Shown here piece after piece: positions 31,574 through 40,694 of a stretch of DNA of 64,000 nt. The notes under the pieces are model-generated. The model made no database searches. It was not told the origin of the DNA and saw only the letters and a program-made list of their open reading frames with translations. The stretch is from Bradyrhizobium daqingense (GTDB lineage: Bacteria > Pseudomonadota > Alphaproteobacteria > Rhizobiales > Xanthobacteraceae), in NCBI RefSeq assembly GCF_021044685.1, contig NZ_CP088014.1, positions 5,690,001-5,754,000 on the forward strand, given 5' to 3'. The position numbers were made by a program, and so were the translations under genes. The stretch's first letter is position 1, and every line of letters starts with the position of its first letter.

Positions 31574-33694
31574 TCAGTGCGCCAGGATCGCCAGCAGCAG
31601 CAGGGCCACGATGTTGGTGATCTTGATCATCGGGTTCACGGCGGGGCCGGCCGTGTCCTTGTAGGGATCGCCGACGGTGTCGCCGGTCACCGCCGCCTTG
31701 TGGGCATCACTGCCCTTGCCGCCGAAATGGCCGTCCTCGATATACTTCTTGGCATTGTCCCAGGCGCCGCCGCCCGAGGTCATGGAGATCGCGACGAACA
31801 GGCCCGTCACGATCACGCCGAGCAGCATCGCGCCGACGGCCGAGAACGCCGCCGACTTGCCGACCGCGCCACCGCCCGCGATCGCGTAGATCACGAAATA
31901 GACCACGATCGGCGACAGCACCGGAAGCAGCGAGGGGATGATCATCTCCTTGATCGCCGCCCTCGTCAGCAGGTCGACCGCCTTGCCGTAATCGGGCTTG
32001 TCGGTGCCCTGCATGATGCCCGGCTTCTCGCGGAACTGGCGCCGAACCTCCTCGACGATCGCGCCGGCCGCACGGCCGACTGCGGTCATGCCCATCGCGC
32101 CGAACAGATACGGCAGCAGACCGCCGAACAACAGGCCCACCACCACATAGGGGTTGTTGAGCGAGAAGTCTGGATTGACGCCGGCGAAGTAGGGATGCTG
32201 CGCGGAGCGGGCCACGAAGAACTTGAGGTCCTCGTTGTAGGCCGCGAACAGCACGAGAGCACCTAAACCCGCTGAGCCGATCGCATAGCCTTTGGTGACC
32301 GCCTTGGTGGTGTTTCCGACCGCGTCGAGCGCGTCGGTCGACTTGCGCACCTCCTTCGGCAGCCCCGCCATCTCGGCAATGCCGCCAGCATTGTCGGTGA
32401 CGGGGCCGAAGGCGTCGAGCGCGACGATCATGCCGGCCAGCGCCAGCATGGTGGCGGTCGCGATCGCGATGCCGAACAGTCCGGCAAGGCTGTAGGTGAC
32501 CAGGATGCCGGCGATGATGACGATCGCAGGCAGCGCGGTCGCTTCCATCGAGATGGCGAGGCCCTGGATCACGTTGGTGCCATGGCCGGTGACCGAGGAC
32601 TGGGCGATCGACTTCACCGGGCGGTAGTCGGTGCCGGTGTAGTATTCGGTGATCCAGATGATCAGCGCGGTGACGACGAGACCAACCACGCCGCACTCGA
32701 ACAGCGCCAGGCCGGTGTAGTTGACGCCGTCCAGCTTGCCGAAGCCGATCAGGTAGTGGATCACCAGCGCGATGCCGACCAGCGACAGTACGCCGGTGGC
32801 GATCAGGCCCTTGTAGAGCGCGCCCATGATCGACTGGCTCGGCCCGAGCTTGACGAAGAAGGTGCCGATGATCGAGGTGATGATGCAGATGCCGCCGATG
32901 GCGAGCGGCAACGTCATCATGCTGGCGAGGATCGGCGTCTTGGCGAAGAAGATCGCCGCGAGCACCATGGTGGCGACCGCGGTCACCGCATAGGTCTCGA
33001 ACAGGTCGGCGGCCATGCCGGCGCAGTCGCCGACGTTGTCACCGACGTTGTCGGCGATGGTCGCGGGATTGCGCGGATCGTCCTCGGGGATGCCGGCCTC
33101 GACCTTGCCGACGAGGTCGCCGCCGACGTCCGCACCCTTGGTGAAGATGCCGCCGCCGAGACGGGCGAAGATCGAGATCAGCGAGGCGCCGAAGCCGAGC
33201 GCCACCAGGGCGTCAATCACGACACGGCTGTCGGGCGCGAGCTTCAGCGAGTGGACGAGGAAGGCGAAATAGAGCGTCACACCGAGCAGCGCGAGTCCCG
33301 CCACCAGAAGACCGGTGATGGCGCCCGCCTTGAAGGCGAGTTCGAGGCCACCGGCGAGCGAGGTCGTCGCGGCCTGGGCGGTGCGCACGTTGGCACGGAC
33401 CGAGACGTTCATGCCGATGAAGCCGGCCGCCCCCGACAGGATGGCGCCGATGGCGAAACCGATCGCGACATAAAGTCCGAGGAAATAGGCAAGCAGCACG
33501 AAGATGACGATGCCGACGAGACCGATCGTAGTGTACTGGCGCCGCAGATAGGCCTGTGCGCCTTCGCGCACCGCCCCTGCGATCTCCTGCATGCGCGGCG
33601 ACCCCGCGTCCGCGCCCAACACCGAAGACGTCGCCCAGATCGCGTAGACGACGGAAAGCACTCCGCAGAGCACTATCAACCATAATGCTGTCAT
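31574..33694 (-). CDS. hppA: K+-independent H+-translocating membrane pyrophosphatase
   Basis: The 706-aa protein has about 16 membrane helices and the PPi-binding motifs DVGGDLVGKVE and DNVGDNVGD. In the GNTTKAVTKG segment the lysine replaces the alanine found in K+-dependent enzymes, so it is assigned to the K+-independent proton-pumping type (established rule). It couples PPi hydrolysis to proton export across the cytoplasmic or acidocalcisome membrane. It has its own terminator and is separated from thiL by 234 nt. Confidence 0.97.
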   Translation of the reverse strand: MTALWLIVLCGVLSVVYAIWATSSVLGADAGSPRMQEIAGAVREGAQAYLRRQYTTIGLVGIVIFVLLAYFLGLYVAIGFAIGAILSGAAGFIGMNVSVRANVRTAQAATTSLAGGLELAFKAGAITGLLVAGLALLGVTLYFAFLVHSLKLAPDSRVVIDALVALGFGASLISIFARLGGGIFTKGADVGGDLVGKVEAGIPEDDPRNPATIADNVGDNVGDCAGMAADLFETYAVTAVATMVLAAIFFAKTPILASMMTLPLAIGGICIITSIIGTFFVKLGPSQSIMGALYKGLIATGVLSLVGIALVIHYLIGFGKLDGVNYTGLALFECGVVGLVVTALIIWITEYYTGTDYRPVKSIAQSSVTGHGTNVIQGLAISMEATALPAIVIIAGILVTYSLAGLFGIAIATATMLALAGMIVALDAFGPVTDNAGGIAEMAGLPKEVRKSTDALDAVGNTTKAVTKGYAIGSAGLGALVLFAAYNEDLKFFVARSAQHPYFAGVNPDFSLNNPYVVVGLLFGGLLPYLFGAMGMTAVGRAAGAIVEEVRRQFREKPGIMQGTDKPDYGKAVDLLTRAAIKEMIIPSLLPVLSPIVVYFVIYAIAGGGAVGKSAAFSAVGAMLLGVIVTGLFVAISMTSGGGAWDNAKKYIEDGHFGGKGSDAHKAAVTGDTVGDPYKDTAGPAVNPMIKITNIVALLLLAILAH

Positions 33695-33776
33695 TTGATT
33701 ATTGCCTCAGATCCTTGATGTACCCCCGGCGCCTTTTGTGGTCCGTCGTGCGGTGCGGCGCCTTGATTTTGAACAA

Positions 33777-33805
33777 GGCCGCCCCCTAGCCCGAAGGGAG
33801 CGGCC
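33777..33805 (-). terminator. hairpin between thiL and hppA
   Basis: GGCCGCCCCCT (33777-33787) and AGGGAGCGGCC (33795-33805) pair almost fully. On the minus strand it follows thiL, with only TTGTTC after the stem, so it is a weak terminator candidate. Confidence 0.4.
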
Positions 33806-33928
33806 CTAGTCGGTCGCAAGCTTGCCAAAATCAAATTGAGGGTGCAACGCCGGATGAGGCCGAAACAGCCGATCCCGGCAGGTATTTAGGCTAGTCCCGA
33901 GAACCAGGCTGCCGGTTTGGAGCAATTC

Positions 33929-34927
33929 CTAGAAGTGGCTATAGGAGAGCCGCTTCAAGATCAGTTCCTGGCCCTGCCCGTCCAGGAAGCGCGGCGGCGC
34001 CCCACCTTCGATGATCGTGCCGATGGCCGTCACAGCAAGGCCCGCCGCCCGCCCGGCGGCGATCAGTGCATCGCTTTGCGCCGGCGCAACGGTGCAGAGC
34101 ACCTCGTAGTCGTCGCCGCCGGCGAGCAGCGTCTCGACGCCGACGACCTTGCGGGCGATCAGGCCTGCCGCCGCAGCCGACAGCGGCACGCTCGCCACCG
34201 CGACCGTGGCCGAGACGCCGGAGGCTGCGCAAAGCTTGGTGAGATCGCCCGCGAGCCCGTCGGAGACGTCCATCCCGGCGGTCGCATGATCGCCCACAGC
34301 CTGCGCCAGAACGCTGCGCGGCTGCGGCACGTGGTAGCGTGAGATCAGAAAATCCCGTGCAGCGGGATCGGACGCAAGCGCCGCGGCCGCTCCACCGCCG
34401 GTGAGCACGTCGAGGCCGAGCGCGGCATCCCCGATCGTGCCCGTCACCAGGATGCGGTCGCCCGGCCGTGCGCCGGTGCGGCCGACCATCCGCCCCCGCG
34501 GCACGCGGCCAAAGGCGGTGATGGAGATCATCTGCGGTCCCGGGGTCGACACCGTGTCGCCGCCCAGCAGCGCGCATCCGAAGGTTTTCGAGTCTTCGCC
34601 CAGCGCATCCGCAAACGGCCGGAGCCAGCCGTCGTCCTGGCTGCGCAGCGCCAGCGTCAGCACGAAGCCGGCCGGCACCGCGCCCTTGGCGGCGAGATCG
34701 GACAGGTTCACCCGCAGCGCCTTGCGCGCGATCGTGTCAGGGGGATCGCTCGCAAGATAATGCACGCCCTCGACGACGGCATCGGTGGTGATGACGATAT
34801 CCTCGCCGGAGGACCGCAGGATGGCCGCATCGTCGACCAACCCGAACGCGCCGGGATCGGTCGCCAGCGGCTTGAAATAGCGGGCGATGAGGGAGTCTTC
34901 GGCGGAGGGGTCTTGCGGTGTGGTCAT
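33929..34927 (-). CDS. thiL: thiamine-monophosphate kinase
   Basis: The 332-aa protein starting MTTPQDPSAEDSLIARYFKP matches ThiL: DDAAILRSSGEDIVITTDAVVEGVHYL near residue 36, NLSDLAAKGAVPAGF, LLGGDTVSTPGP and MDVSDGLAGDLTKL. It phosphorylates TMP to thiamine pyrophosphate. The ATG at 34927 removes a spurious extension that runs into the repeat upstream. It follows nusB, as in many bacteria. Confidence 0.96.
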   Translation of the reverse strand: MTTPQDPSAEDSLIARYFKPLATDPGAFGLVDDAAILRSSGEDIVITTDAVVEGVHYLASDPPDTIARKALRVNLSDLAAKGAVPAGFVLTLALRSQDDGWLRPFADALGEDSKTFGCALLGGDTVSTPGPQMISITAFGRVPRGRMVGRTGARPGDRILVTGTIGDAALGLDVLTGGGAAAALASDPAARDFLISRYHVPQPRSVLAQAVGDHATAGMDVSDGLAGDLTKLCAASGVSATVAVASVPLSAAAAGLIARKVVGVETLLAGGDDYEVLCTVAPAQSDALIAAGRAAGLAVTAIGTIIEGGAPPRFLDGQGQELILKRLSYSHF

Positions 34928-34950
34928 CGATGTCAGCCCTACACTCCGCG

Positions 34951-35051
34951 TCATCGCCCGGCTTGACCGGGCGATCCAGTACGCCGACACGCCTGATATC
35001 GATTACCGCTGCCACGGCGTACTGGATCACCCGCCTTCGCGGGTGATGACA
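34951..35051. repeat. palindromic intergenic repeat (GATCCAGTACGCC family)
   Basis: Perfect 14-bp arms GATCCAGTACGCCG and CGGCGTACTGGATC are flanked by smaller hairpins (TCGCCCGG-CTTGA-CCGGGCGA; TCACCCGC...GCGGGTGA). Related copies lie at 45091-45196 and 61252-61356. Confidence 0.75.
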
Positions 35052-35064
35052 GCGGAATGTGTGA

Positions 35065-35562
35065 CTACCCCCGTCCGAACTCGTCGCCGCGAAACTGGCG
35101 GCCGATCTGGTCGAGCACGGCGTTGACCATGCCGGTCTCCTCGCGGTCGACGAAGGCGTTGGCGACGTCGACATATTCGGAGACCACGACGCGGCCGGGC
35201 ACGTCCTTGCGATGCTGAAGCTCGTAGGCCCCTGCCCGCAGCACCGCGCGCAGGATCGCCTCGATCCGCTTCAACGGCCAGCCCTTCGACAGCGCCTCGT
35301 CGATCAAGGGATCGAGCTTCTTCTGGTCACGCACGACGCCCGAGACGACGTCGCGAAAGAATGCCGCTTCCGCCGGCAGATAGGTGTCGCCCTCGACCTC
35401 GTTGCCGAGCCAATGGCTCTCGAACTCCGCGAAGATGTCGTTGATGCCGGCACCCGCGATGTCCATCTGGTAGAGCGCCTGCACGGCGGCGAGCCGTGCC
35501 GCACCGCGCCGGTTCGCCTTCTTCTCGGCAGGGCCTGCCGGCTTCTTGGTGTTGTCGGCCAT
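35065..35562 (-). CDS. nusB: transcription antitermination factor NusB
   Basis: The 165-aa protein has a basic N terminus and the NusB fold: RRGAARLAAVQALYQMDIAG, FFRDVVSGVVRDQ, LKRIEAILRAVLRAGAYEL and VVVSEYVDVANAFVDREETGMVNAVLD. It binds boxA RNA with NusE for rRNA antitermination. It lies 3 nt after the ribH stop, so cotranscription is certain in practice. Confidence 0.97.
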   Translation of the reverse strand: MADNTKKPAGPAEKKANRRGAARLAAVQALYQMDIAGAGINDIFAEFESHWLGNEVEGDTYLPAEAAFFRDVVSGVVRDQKKLDPLIDEALSKGWPLKRIEAILRAVLRAGAYELQHRKDVPGRVVVSEYVDVANAFVDREETGMVNAVLDQIGRQFRGDEFGRG

Positions 35563-35565
35563 GGT

Positions 35566-36063
35566 TCAGGCCTGCGCCAGACGGCGTTTGATGCGCAGCA
35601 TCGCAAGCGCGGCGCGCGCGGCATCGCCGCCCTTGTTGAGCTCGCTGGCGCGCGCCCGCGCCCAGGCCTGATCCTCATTGTTGACGGTGAGGATGCCGTT
35701 GCCGAGCGGCAGCTTGCGCGCGACCGCAAGGTCCATCAGCGCGCGCGAGGATTCCTGCGAGACGATCTCGAAATGGATGGTGTCGCCGCGGATGACGCAG
35801 CCGAGCGCGATGACGGCGTCATAGGGCCTGCCGTTCGCCGCGGCCGCATCGATCGCGATGGCGACCGCCGCCGGAATCTCCAGCGCGCCGGGAACCGTGA
35901 TGACGTCATGGGTCAGGCCGGCGGCCTTCAACTCGGCCACCGCGCCGTCCAGAAGCGCGTCCTGGAGGTCGTCATAGAACCGTGCTTCGACGATCAGCGC
36001 GCGGGCGCCGGAAATGTCGGTCTGGTCCTTCAGGGGTGCGCGCCGCGCGTCTGCCATGGTCAA
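35566..36063 (-). CDS. ribH: 6,7-dimethyl-8-ribityllumazine synthase
   Basis: The 165-aa protein shows the family motifs GARALIVEARFYDDLQDALLDG, VPGALEIPAAVAIAI, DAVIALGCVIRGDTIHFEIV and a C-terminal basic helix. It condenses 5-amino-6-ribitylaminouracil with dihydroxybutanone phosphate. It sits between ribE and nusB on the same strand, with a 105-nt gap to ribE filled by a palindromic repeat. Confidence 0.97.
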   Translation of the reverse strand: MTMADARRAPLKDQTDISGARALIVEARFYDDLQDALLDGAVAELKAAGLTHDVITVPGALEIPAAVAIAIDAAAANGRPYDAVIALGCVIRGDTIHFEIVSQESSRALMDLAVARKLPLGNGILTVNNEDQAWARARASELNKGGDAARAALAMLRIKRRLAQA

Positions 36064-36070
36064 CCTATTC

Positions 36071-36153
36071 TGTCATTGCCGGGCTTGACCCGGCAATCCA
36101 TCGGGCAAGCCCCTCTTAAGAGGATGGATACGCGGGTCAAGCCCGCGCATGAC
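36071..36153. repeat. palindromic intergenic repeat (TGTCATTGCCGGGCTTGACCC family)
   Basis: TTGCCGGG-CTTGA-CCCGGCAA is a near-perfect hairpin; GCGGGTCAAGCCCGC lies at the distal end. The central ATCCATC...GGATGGAT arms also pair. Typical of Bradyrhizobium spacers. Confidence 0.7.
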
Positions 36154-36168
36154 GATCTTTAATCACCG

Positions 36169-36777
36169 TCACTTCATTTCCGTCAGCCGCGCCGCATAGC
36201 GGGCCATCAGGTCGACCTCGATATTGACCTCGTCCTCTGCCTTCCAGCCGCCGATCGTCGTGACCGACAGCGTGTGCGGGATGATCAAAACCGAAAAGGT
36301 CGTGTCCTTCACGGTATTGACCGTCAGCGAGACGCCATCGAGCGTGATTGAGCCCTTGGTGGCGATGAAGCGCGCCAGTTCGCGCGTCGTCGACAACTCG
36401 AACCGCGCCATATCGGGCAGGTCCTCGCGGCTGACAAGCGTCGCGACGCCGTCGGCATGGCCGGCGACGATATGGCCGCCGAGCTCGTCGCCGATCTTCA
36501 GCGCCCGCTCGAGATTGAGCTTGGTGCCCAGCTTCCAGTGCTTGGCTGTCGTCAGCGCCAGCGTCTCTGCCGCCGCATCGACGTCGTACCAGGTTTTGCC
36601 GCCGGCGACGCCGGAGGCAACCACGGTCAGGCACACGCCGTTGCTGGCGATCGAGGCGCCGTCGGCGATGGTGGTCTGGTCGTAGCTGCAGGCGATGCGC
36701 AGTCGGTGCAGCTGCCCCTGCGCCGTCGGTGTGAAGCCGACGATCTCGCCGATATCCGTGACAATGCCGGTGAACAT
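36169..36777 (-). CDS. ribE: riboflavin synthase alpha chain
   Basis: The 202-aa product starts MFTGIVTDIGE and consists of two similar beta-barrel halves, each with a VSLTV-type motif (NGVCLTVV and DGVSLTVN), plus GHADGVATLV. It dismutates ribityllumazine to riboflavin. The ATG overlaps the ribD stop by one base (TAATG). No FMN riboswitch is visible upstream. Confidence 0.96.
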   Translation of the reverse strand: MFTGIVTDIGEIVGFTPTAQGQLHRLRIACSYDQTTIADGASIASNGVCLTVVASGVAGGKTWYDVDAAAETLALTTAKHWKLGTKLNLERALKIGDELGGHIVAGHADGVATLVSREDLPDMARFELSTTRELARFIATKGSITLDGVSLTVNTVKDTTFSVLIIPHTLSVTTIGGWKAEDEVNIEVDLMARYAARLTEMK

Positions 36778-37925
36778 TACGCGCGCTCGTAGACGGTGAG
36801 AGTATCGTTGCCGAATGTCTCGCTAGCATGAACCTTGTAGGCCTGCGACTGCGTGATTTTCGACAGGGGCAATGCATCGAGCGCATCGACGCCATCAGCG
36901 CCTACCTCTTCCGCCCCGCGGAACAGCCAGATCTCGTCGACGAGATCGGCCGCGACGAAGGATGCGGCAACACGGCTGCCGCCCTCGACCATCAGCCGCG
37001 TGATGCCTTTCTCGGCCAGCGCATGCAGCACCGCCGGAAGATCGAGCCCTGCTGCTCCGCCCGGAGGCACGCGCAACATTTGCGCACCGGCCGCCCCGAG
37101 CCGCGTTGCGGCCGCAGCTTCCGCGAGGTCGGAGCTCACCACCCAGAGAGGTGTCTCGCGCGCGGTGCGGACGAGCTTGCTCGCCCCGGGAATGCGCAGG
37201 CTCTGGTCGAGCACCACCCGCACCGGCGAGCGCGCCGCCATGCCCGGCAGGCGGCAGGTGAGAAGTGGATCGTCCGCCAGCACGGTGCCGATGCCGACCA
37301 GGATGGCGTCGCTCTGCGCGCGCAGGAGATGCACACGATCGCGCACGGCTTCGCCCGTGATGGCGACCGGCTTGCCGCCGGCCGCGCCGATCTTGCCGTC
37401 GGGCGAGACGGCAAGCTTGAGGATCACATGCGGGCGGCGATCCCTGATGCGGCGGAAATGGCCGGCATGGTCGAACGCGGCCTCTGCCGCGCACAGGCCC
37501 ACATCCACCGTGATGCCGGCGGCGCGCAGCCGCGCATGGCCCTGGCCTGCGACTTCAGGATTGGGATCTTCGATCGCGGCAACCACGCGCTTGATGCCGG
37601 CCGCGATCACGGCATCGGTGCAAGGCGGCGACTTGCCGAAATGCGAGCACGGCTCCAGCGTGACATAGAGTGTCGCGCCCCGCGCCGCCTCGCCGGCCCG
37701 CCGCAAGGCCTCGGGCTCGCCATGCGGCCGCCCGCCCGGCTGGGTCCAGCCGCGGCCGACGATGACCCCGTCCTTGACGATGACCGCGCCGACGGCCGGA
37801 TTCGGCCAGGTACGCCCCTGCCCGCGCCGGCCGAGCGCCAGCGCCAGCTGCATGAAACGGAGATCGGCGTCCTTGGCCTCGCGGGCCTTCTGCGCGAATT
37901 GATCTTCCAGGATGCGGAAGATCAT
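36777..37925 (-). CDS. ribD: bifunctional riboflavin deaminase/reductase RibD
   Basis: The 382-aa protein has a deaminase half with the HGEPEAL zinc motif and LEPCSHFGKSPPCTDAVI, and a reductase half from about residue 160 (RPHVILKLAVSPDGKIGAAGGK, DAILVGIGTVLADDPLLTCR, MVEGGSRVAASF). It performs the second and third steps of riboflavin synthesis. The ATG at 37925 overlaps the nrdR stop by 4 nt (ATGA). The longer upstream frame is read from nrdR in another phase and is discarded. Confidence 0.96.
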   Translation of the reverse strand: MIFRILEDQFAQKAREAKDADLRFMQLALALGRRGQGRTWPNPAVGAVIVKDGVIVGRGWTQPGGRPHGEPEALRRAGEAARGATLYVTLEPCSHFGKSPPCTDAVIAAGIKRVVAAIEDPNPEVAGQGHARLRAAGITVDVGLCAAEAAFDHAGHFRRIRDRRPHVILKLAVSPDGKIGAAGGKPVAITGEAVRDRVHLLRAQSDAILVGIGTVLADDPLLTCRLPGMAARSPVRVVLDQSLRIPGASKLVRTARETPLWVVSSDLAEAAAATRLGAAGAQMLRVPPGGAAGLDLPAVLHALAEKGITRLMVEGGSRVAASFVAADLVDEIWLFRGAEEVGADGVDALDALPLSKITQSQAYKVHASETFGNDTLTVYERA

Positions 37926-38404
37926 TTGCGGATCGCGGCGAGCCGCGCTTCCTCCTCGCCGGAGAGCTCGCCGAGCACATCGGCGAAATCCTTGGCCTCG
38001 CGGAAATTGCGATAGACCGAGGCGAAGCGCACATAGGCGACGTCGTCGAGCGTGCGCAGATGCTCCATCACAGTCTCGCCGATCACCTCGGACGAGATCT
38101 CGGCCTCGCCCCCGGTCTCGAGCTCGCGCACGATGGTGGAGACCATCTTCTCCACCCGCTCCGGCTCGACCTGCCGCTTGCGCAAGGAAATCTGCACCGA
38201 GCGCATCAGCTTGTCGCGGTCGAACGGCACGCGGCGGCCGTTGCGCTTGATCACCGTGAGCTCGCGCAGCTGCACGCGCTCGAAGGTGGTGAAGCGGAAA
38301 TTGCAGGCGACGCACACGCGCCGCCTGCGTATGACGGACGAGTCCTCGGTCGGACGCGAGTCCTTCACCTGCGTATCGAGACTATTGCAGTTCGGGCACC
38401 GCAT
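37922..38404 (-). CDS. nrdR: transcriptional repressor NrdR
   Basis: The 160-aa protein begins with the zinc ribbon (MRCPNC...RRVCVAC) and continues with an ATP-cone (ELTVIKRNGRRVPFDRDKL, TIVRELETGGEAEISSEVIG, RFASVYRNF). It senses ATP/dATP and represses ribonucleotide reductase operons. It is placed between glyA and the rib genes, the usual alphaproteobacterial order. It starts 29 nt after glyA. Confidence 0.97.
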   Translation of the reverse strand: MRCPNCNSLDTQVKDSRPTEDSSVIRRRRVCVACNFRFTTFERVQLRELTVIKRNGRRVPFDRDKLMRSVQISLRKRQVEPERVEKMVSTIVRELETGGEAEISSEVIGETVMEHLRTLDDVAYVRFASVYRNFREAKDFADVLGELSGEEEARLAAIRK

Positions 38405-38433
38405 CCGCTTGCCTTGACCAGTTTGCTTCGGCC

Positions 38434-39732
38434 TTACTGATAGATCGGGAACCGGTCGGTGAGCGCCTTGACCCTTTCCTTGATCGCGGCTTCGACCAGC
38501 GGCGCCTTGCCGTCGTCGGACTGCGCGATCGCGTTGAGGACTTCGGCGATCATGCCGGCGACCTGCTGGAATTCCGCGACACCGAAGCCGCGCGTTGTCG
38601 CAGCCGGGGTGCCGAGACGCAGGCCCGAGGTGACGAAAGGCTTTTCGGGGTCGAACGGAATCCCGTTCTTGTTGCAGGTGATGGCGGCGCGGACCAGCGC
38701 CTTCTCCGAGACGTTGCCCTTCAGGCCCTTCGGCCTGAGGTCGACCAGCATCAGATGGTTATCGGTGCCGCCGGAGACAATGTCGAAGCCGTGGCCCTTC
38801 ATCGCCTCGGCCAGCGCCTTGGCGTTCTCGACGACGTTCTTGGCATAGACCTTGAAGTCCGGACGCAGCGCCTCGCCGAAGGCCACCGCCTTCGCCGCGA
38901 TCACATGCATCAGCGGGCCGCCCTGCAGGCCCGGGAAGATCGCCGAGTTGAGCTTCTTGGCGAGCACCTCGTCGTTGGTGAGGATCAGGCCGCCGCGCGG
39001 ACCGCGCAGCGATTTGTGCGTCGTCGTCGTGGTGACGTGGGCATAGGGCACGGGCGAGGCATGCACGCCGCCGGCGACGAGGCCGGCGAAATGCGCCATG
39101 TCGACCAAGAGGTAGGCGCCGACGCTGTCGGCGATCTCGCGGAAGCGCTTGAAGTCCCAGGCCCGCGAATAGGCCGAACCGCCCGCGACGATCAGCTTCG
39201 GCTTGACCTCTTCGGCCTGCTTGGCGACCGCGTCCATGTCGATGATCTGGTCCTCGCGGCGCACGGTGTAGTGCACGGCCTTGAACCACTTGCCGCTCAT
39301 GTTGACGGGCGAGCCATGGGTGAGATGACCGCCGGCTGCGAGGTCGAGGCCCATGAAGGTGTCGCCGGGCTGGAGGAGCGCCAGGAACACCGCCTGGTTC
39401 ATCTGGCTGCCGGAGTTCGGCTGCACATTGGCGAATTTGGCGCCGAACAGCTTCTTGGCGCGATCGATCGCGAGGTTCTCGGCGACGTCGACCCACTCAC
39501 AACCGCCATAGTAGCGCGCGCCCGGATAGCCTTCCGCATACTTGTTGGTCATGACCGAACCCTGCGCTTCCAGCACGGCCCGGCTGACGATGTTCTCGGA
39601 GGCGATCAGCTCGACCTCATGGCGCTGCCGGCCCAGCTCGCCCTTGATGGCGGCGGCGATTTCCGGATCGGCCTGCTCGAGCGAGGCGGTGAAAAACGTA
39701 TCGGGCGCGGAGGCGGTCTTGGCTGAGGTCAT
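38434..39732 (-). CDS. glyA: serine hydroxymethyltransferase
   Basis: The 432-aa PLP enzyme contains the lysine motif TTTTHKSLRGPRGG, plus ELIASENIVSRAVLEAQGS, NKYAEGYPGARYYGG and VDMAHFAGLVAGGVH. It interconverts serine and glycine and supplies one-carbon units. The ATG at 39732 gives the normal N terminus; the extension to 39870 is rejected. It begins the glyA-nrdR-ribDE-ribH-nusB-thiL cluster. No glycine riboswitch was seen upstream. Confidence 0.97.
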   Translation of the reverse strand: MTSAKTASAPDTFFTASLEQADPEIAAAIKGELGRQRHEVELIASENIVSRAVLEAQGSVMTNKYAEGYPGARYYGGCEWVDVAENLAIDRAKKLFGAKFANVQPNSGSQMNQAVFLALLQPGDTFMGLDLAAGGHLTHGSPVNMSGKWFKAVHYTVRREDQIIDMDAVAKQAEEVKPKLIVAGGSAYSRAWDFKRFREIADSVGAYLLVDMAHFAGLVAGGVHASPVPYAHVTTTTTHKSLRGPRGGLILTNDEVLAKKLNSAIFPGLQGGPLMHVIAAKAVAFGEALRPDFKVYAKNVVENAKALAEAMKGHGFDIVSGGTDNHLMLVDLRPKGLKGNVSEKALVRAAITCNKNGIPFDPEKPFVTSGLRLGTPAATTRGFGVAEFQQVAGMIAEVLNAIAQSDDGKAPLVEAAIKERVKALTDRFPIYQ

Positions 39733-39900
39733 CTTGCGAATATCTCCACCGCCGCAGCCTTTTGGCGGGCTACGGACGGTCTGGTGTGGCGATCGGAAGC
39801 GGCGAGCGCGATCTACCACATCGCCCGCAACAGGCCAAGGGTTTGCGGGTCGGGCTTGAGATTTATGCAAGATATGGTGGGGATTGGAGGTTTCCGCCCT

Positions 39901-39924
39901 GGAGCGGTTTTATGGAACCGCTCC
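39901..39924. repeat. perfect short hairpin upstream of glyA
   Basis: Arms GGAGCGGTT and AACCGCTCC with a 6-nt loop. It could be a repeat element or, on the minus strand, a leader structure. Confidence 0.55.
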
Positions 39925-39998
39925 GCTGCGAACACCTGAACCAAGGTCGTTTCAGGCCCTCGTTGCACCCCGGGGTCGCCGGCTCCCGCCGGCCCAGG

Positions 39999-40220
39999 CT
40001 AGAGCCCCGTATACCCCGCCTTCACCGGGTCCACGCTGCCGTCGAGCTGGCGCAGATAGGTCAGGCCGCAGACAGTCAACCTGTGGGTGTCCTTCTCGCC
40101 GGCCTCCATCAACGTATTGAGATAGGTCGTGACCTTGGCCCGTGCCTCCTCGCTGGCCGCCGCAGTGCGGTTGGCGAGCAGGTCATAGGTCTGCATAATG
40201 CGGTCGATGGCGGCTTCCAT
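39999..40220 (-). CDS. 73-aa hypothetical protein
   Basis: The ATG at 40220 with GAGGG five nt upstream gives MEAAIDRIMQTYDLLANRTA, AASEEARAKVTTYLNTLMEA and a C-terminal GEKDTHRLTVCGLTYLRQLD. The helical small protein is familiar from Bradyrhizobium genomes, always near the next gene and the MarR regulator, but has no known role. The longer 149-aa frame is excluded because its N-terminal part is the phase shadow of the next gene. Confidence 0.78.
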   Translation of the reverse strand: MEAAIDRIMQTYDLLANRTAAASEEARAKVTTYLNTLMEAGEKDTHRLTVCGLTYLRQLDGSVDPVKAGYTGL

Positions 40221-40257
40221 GGCACCCTCTGGTTCTCGTGAAATCTGGGACTCTCGA

Positions 40258-40494
40258 TCAGGCAACCGCGCGGGCCTCGGACTGCGTCTCGAACCGGGCA
40301 ATCGCCATGTTGGCAAGCCTGATCTTGTTGAATTCGCCCTGCTGGAGCAGCTTGATGATGATTCCGAGCAGGCGCTCGTCGGTGACGAGCGTATCGGGGA
40401 TCGCGCCTGAGCGGCGAAGGTAGTTCGCGGCAATGGCGTAGGCCTCACTCACGAGTTCCACGTTCATTGCCCGAAGTCCGCGCTCGACCAGCAT
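40258..40494 (-). CDS. 78-aa hypothetical protein
   Basis: The ATG at 40494 is preferred: GGAGG sits seven nt upstream, whereas the ATG at 40500 is too close to it. The product, MLVERGLRAMNVELVSEAYA then RLLGIIIKLLQQGEFNKIRL, is helical with two conserved-looking halves. It pairs with the 73-aa gene 38 nt downstream. Function unknown. Confidence 0.78.
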   Translation of the reverse strand: MLVERGLRAMNVELVSEAYAIAANYLRRSGAIPDTLVTDERLLGIIIKLLQQGEFNKIRLANMAIARFETQSEARAVA

Positions 40495-40581
40495 CGACAT
40501 TCCTCCGATCCGAAGGAGATAAGCGCCCAGGCCGGAACTGGTTCCTTGCCAGGAGAGGATTTTTTCGCAGTTGCACAAAAT

Positions 40582-40617
40582 AAAACGCACCGGTCCGGAC
40601 GGATCCGGGCCAGTGCG
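40582..40617 (-). terminator. intrinsic terminator after the MarR-family gene
   Basis: On the minus strand CGCACTGG pairs with CCGGTGCG (one wobble) around an inner CCGGA/TCCGG stem, followed by TTTTATTTTG. It lies 78 nt after the regulator's stop. Confidence 0.75.
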
Positions 40618-40694
40618 CTTGGGGAAGTCGGGCACGTCAGGGTCGCCTGCCGGTCTTGTTTCGGGCCGGCTTGGCTTGATCCCTTCGAAAGAAC

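Noticed and set aside
35065..39732. FMN, TPP or glycine riboswitch upstream of the rib, thi and glyA genes
   Set aside because: No characteristic conserved helices could be read; gaps are short or filled by palindromic repeats.
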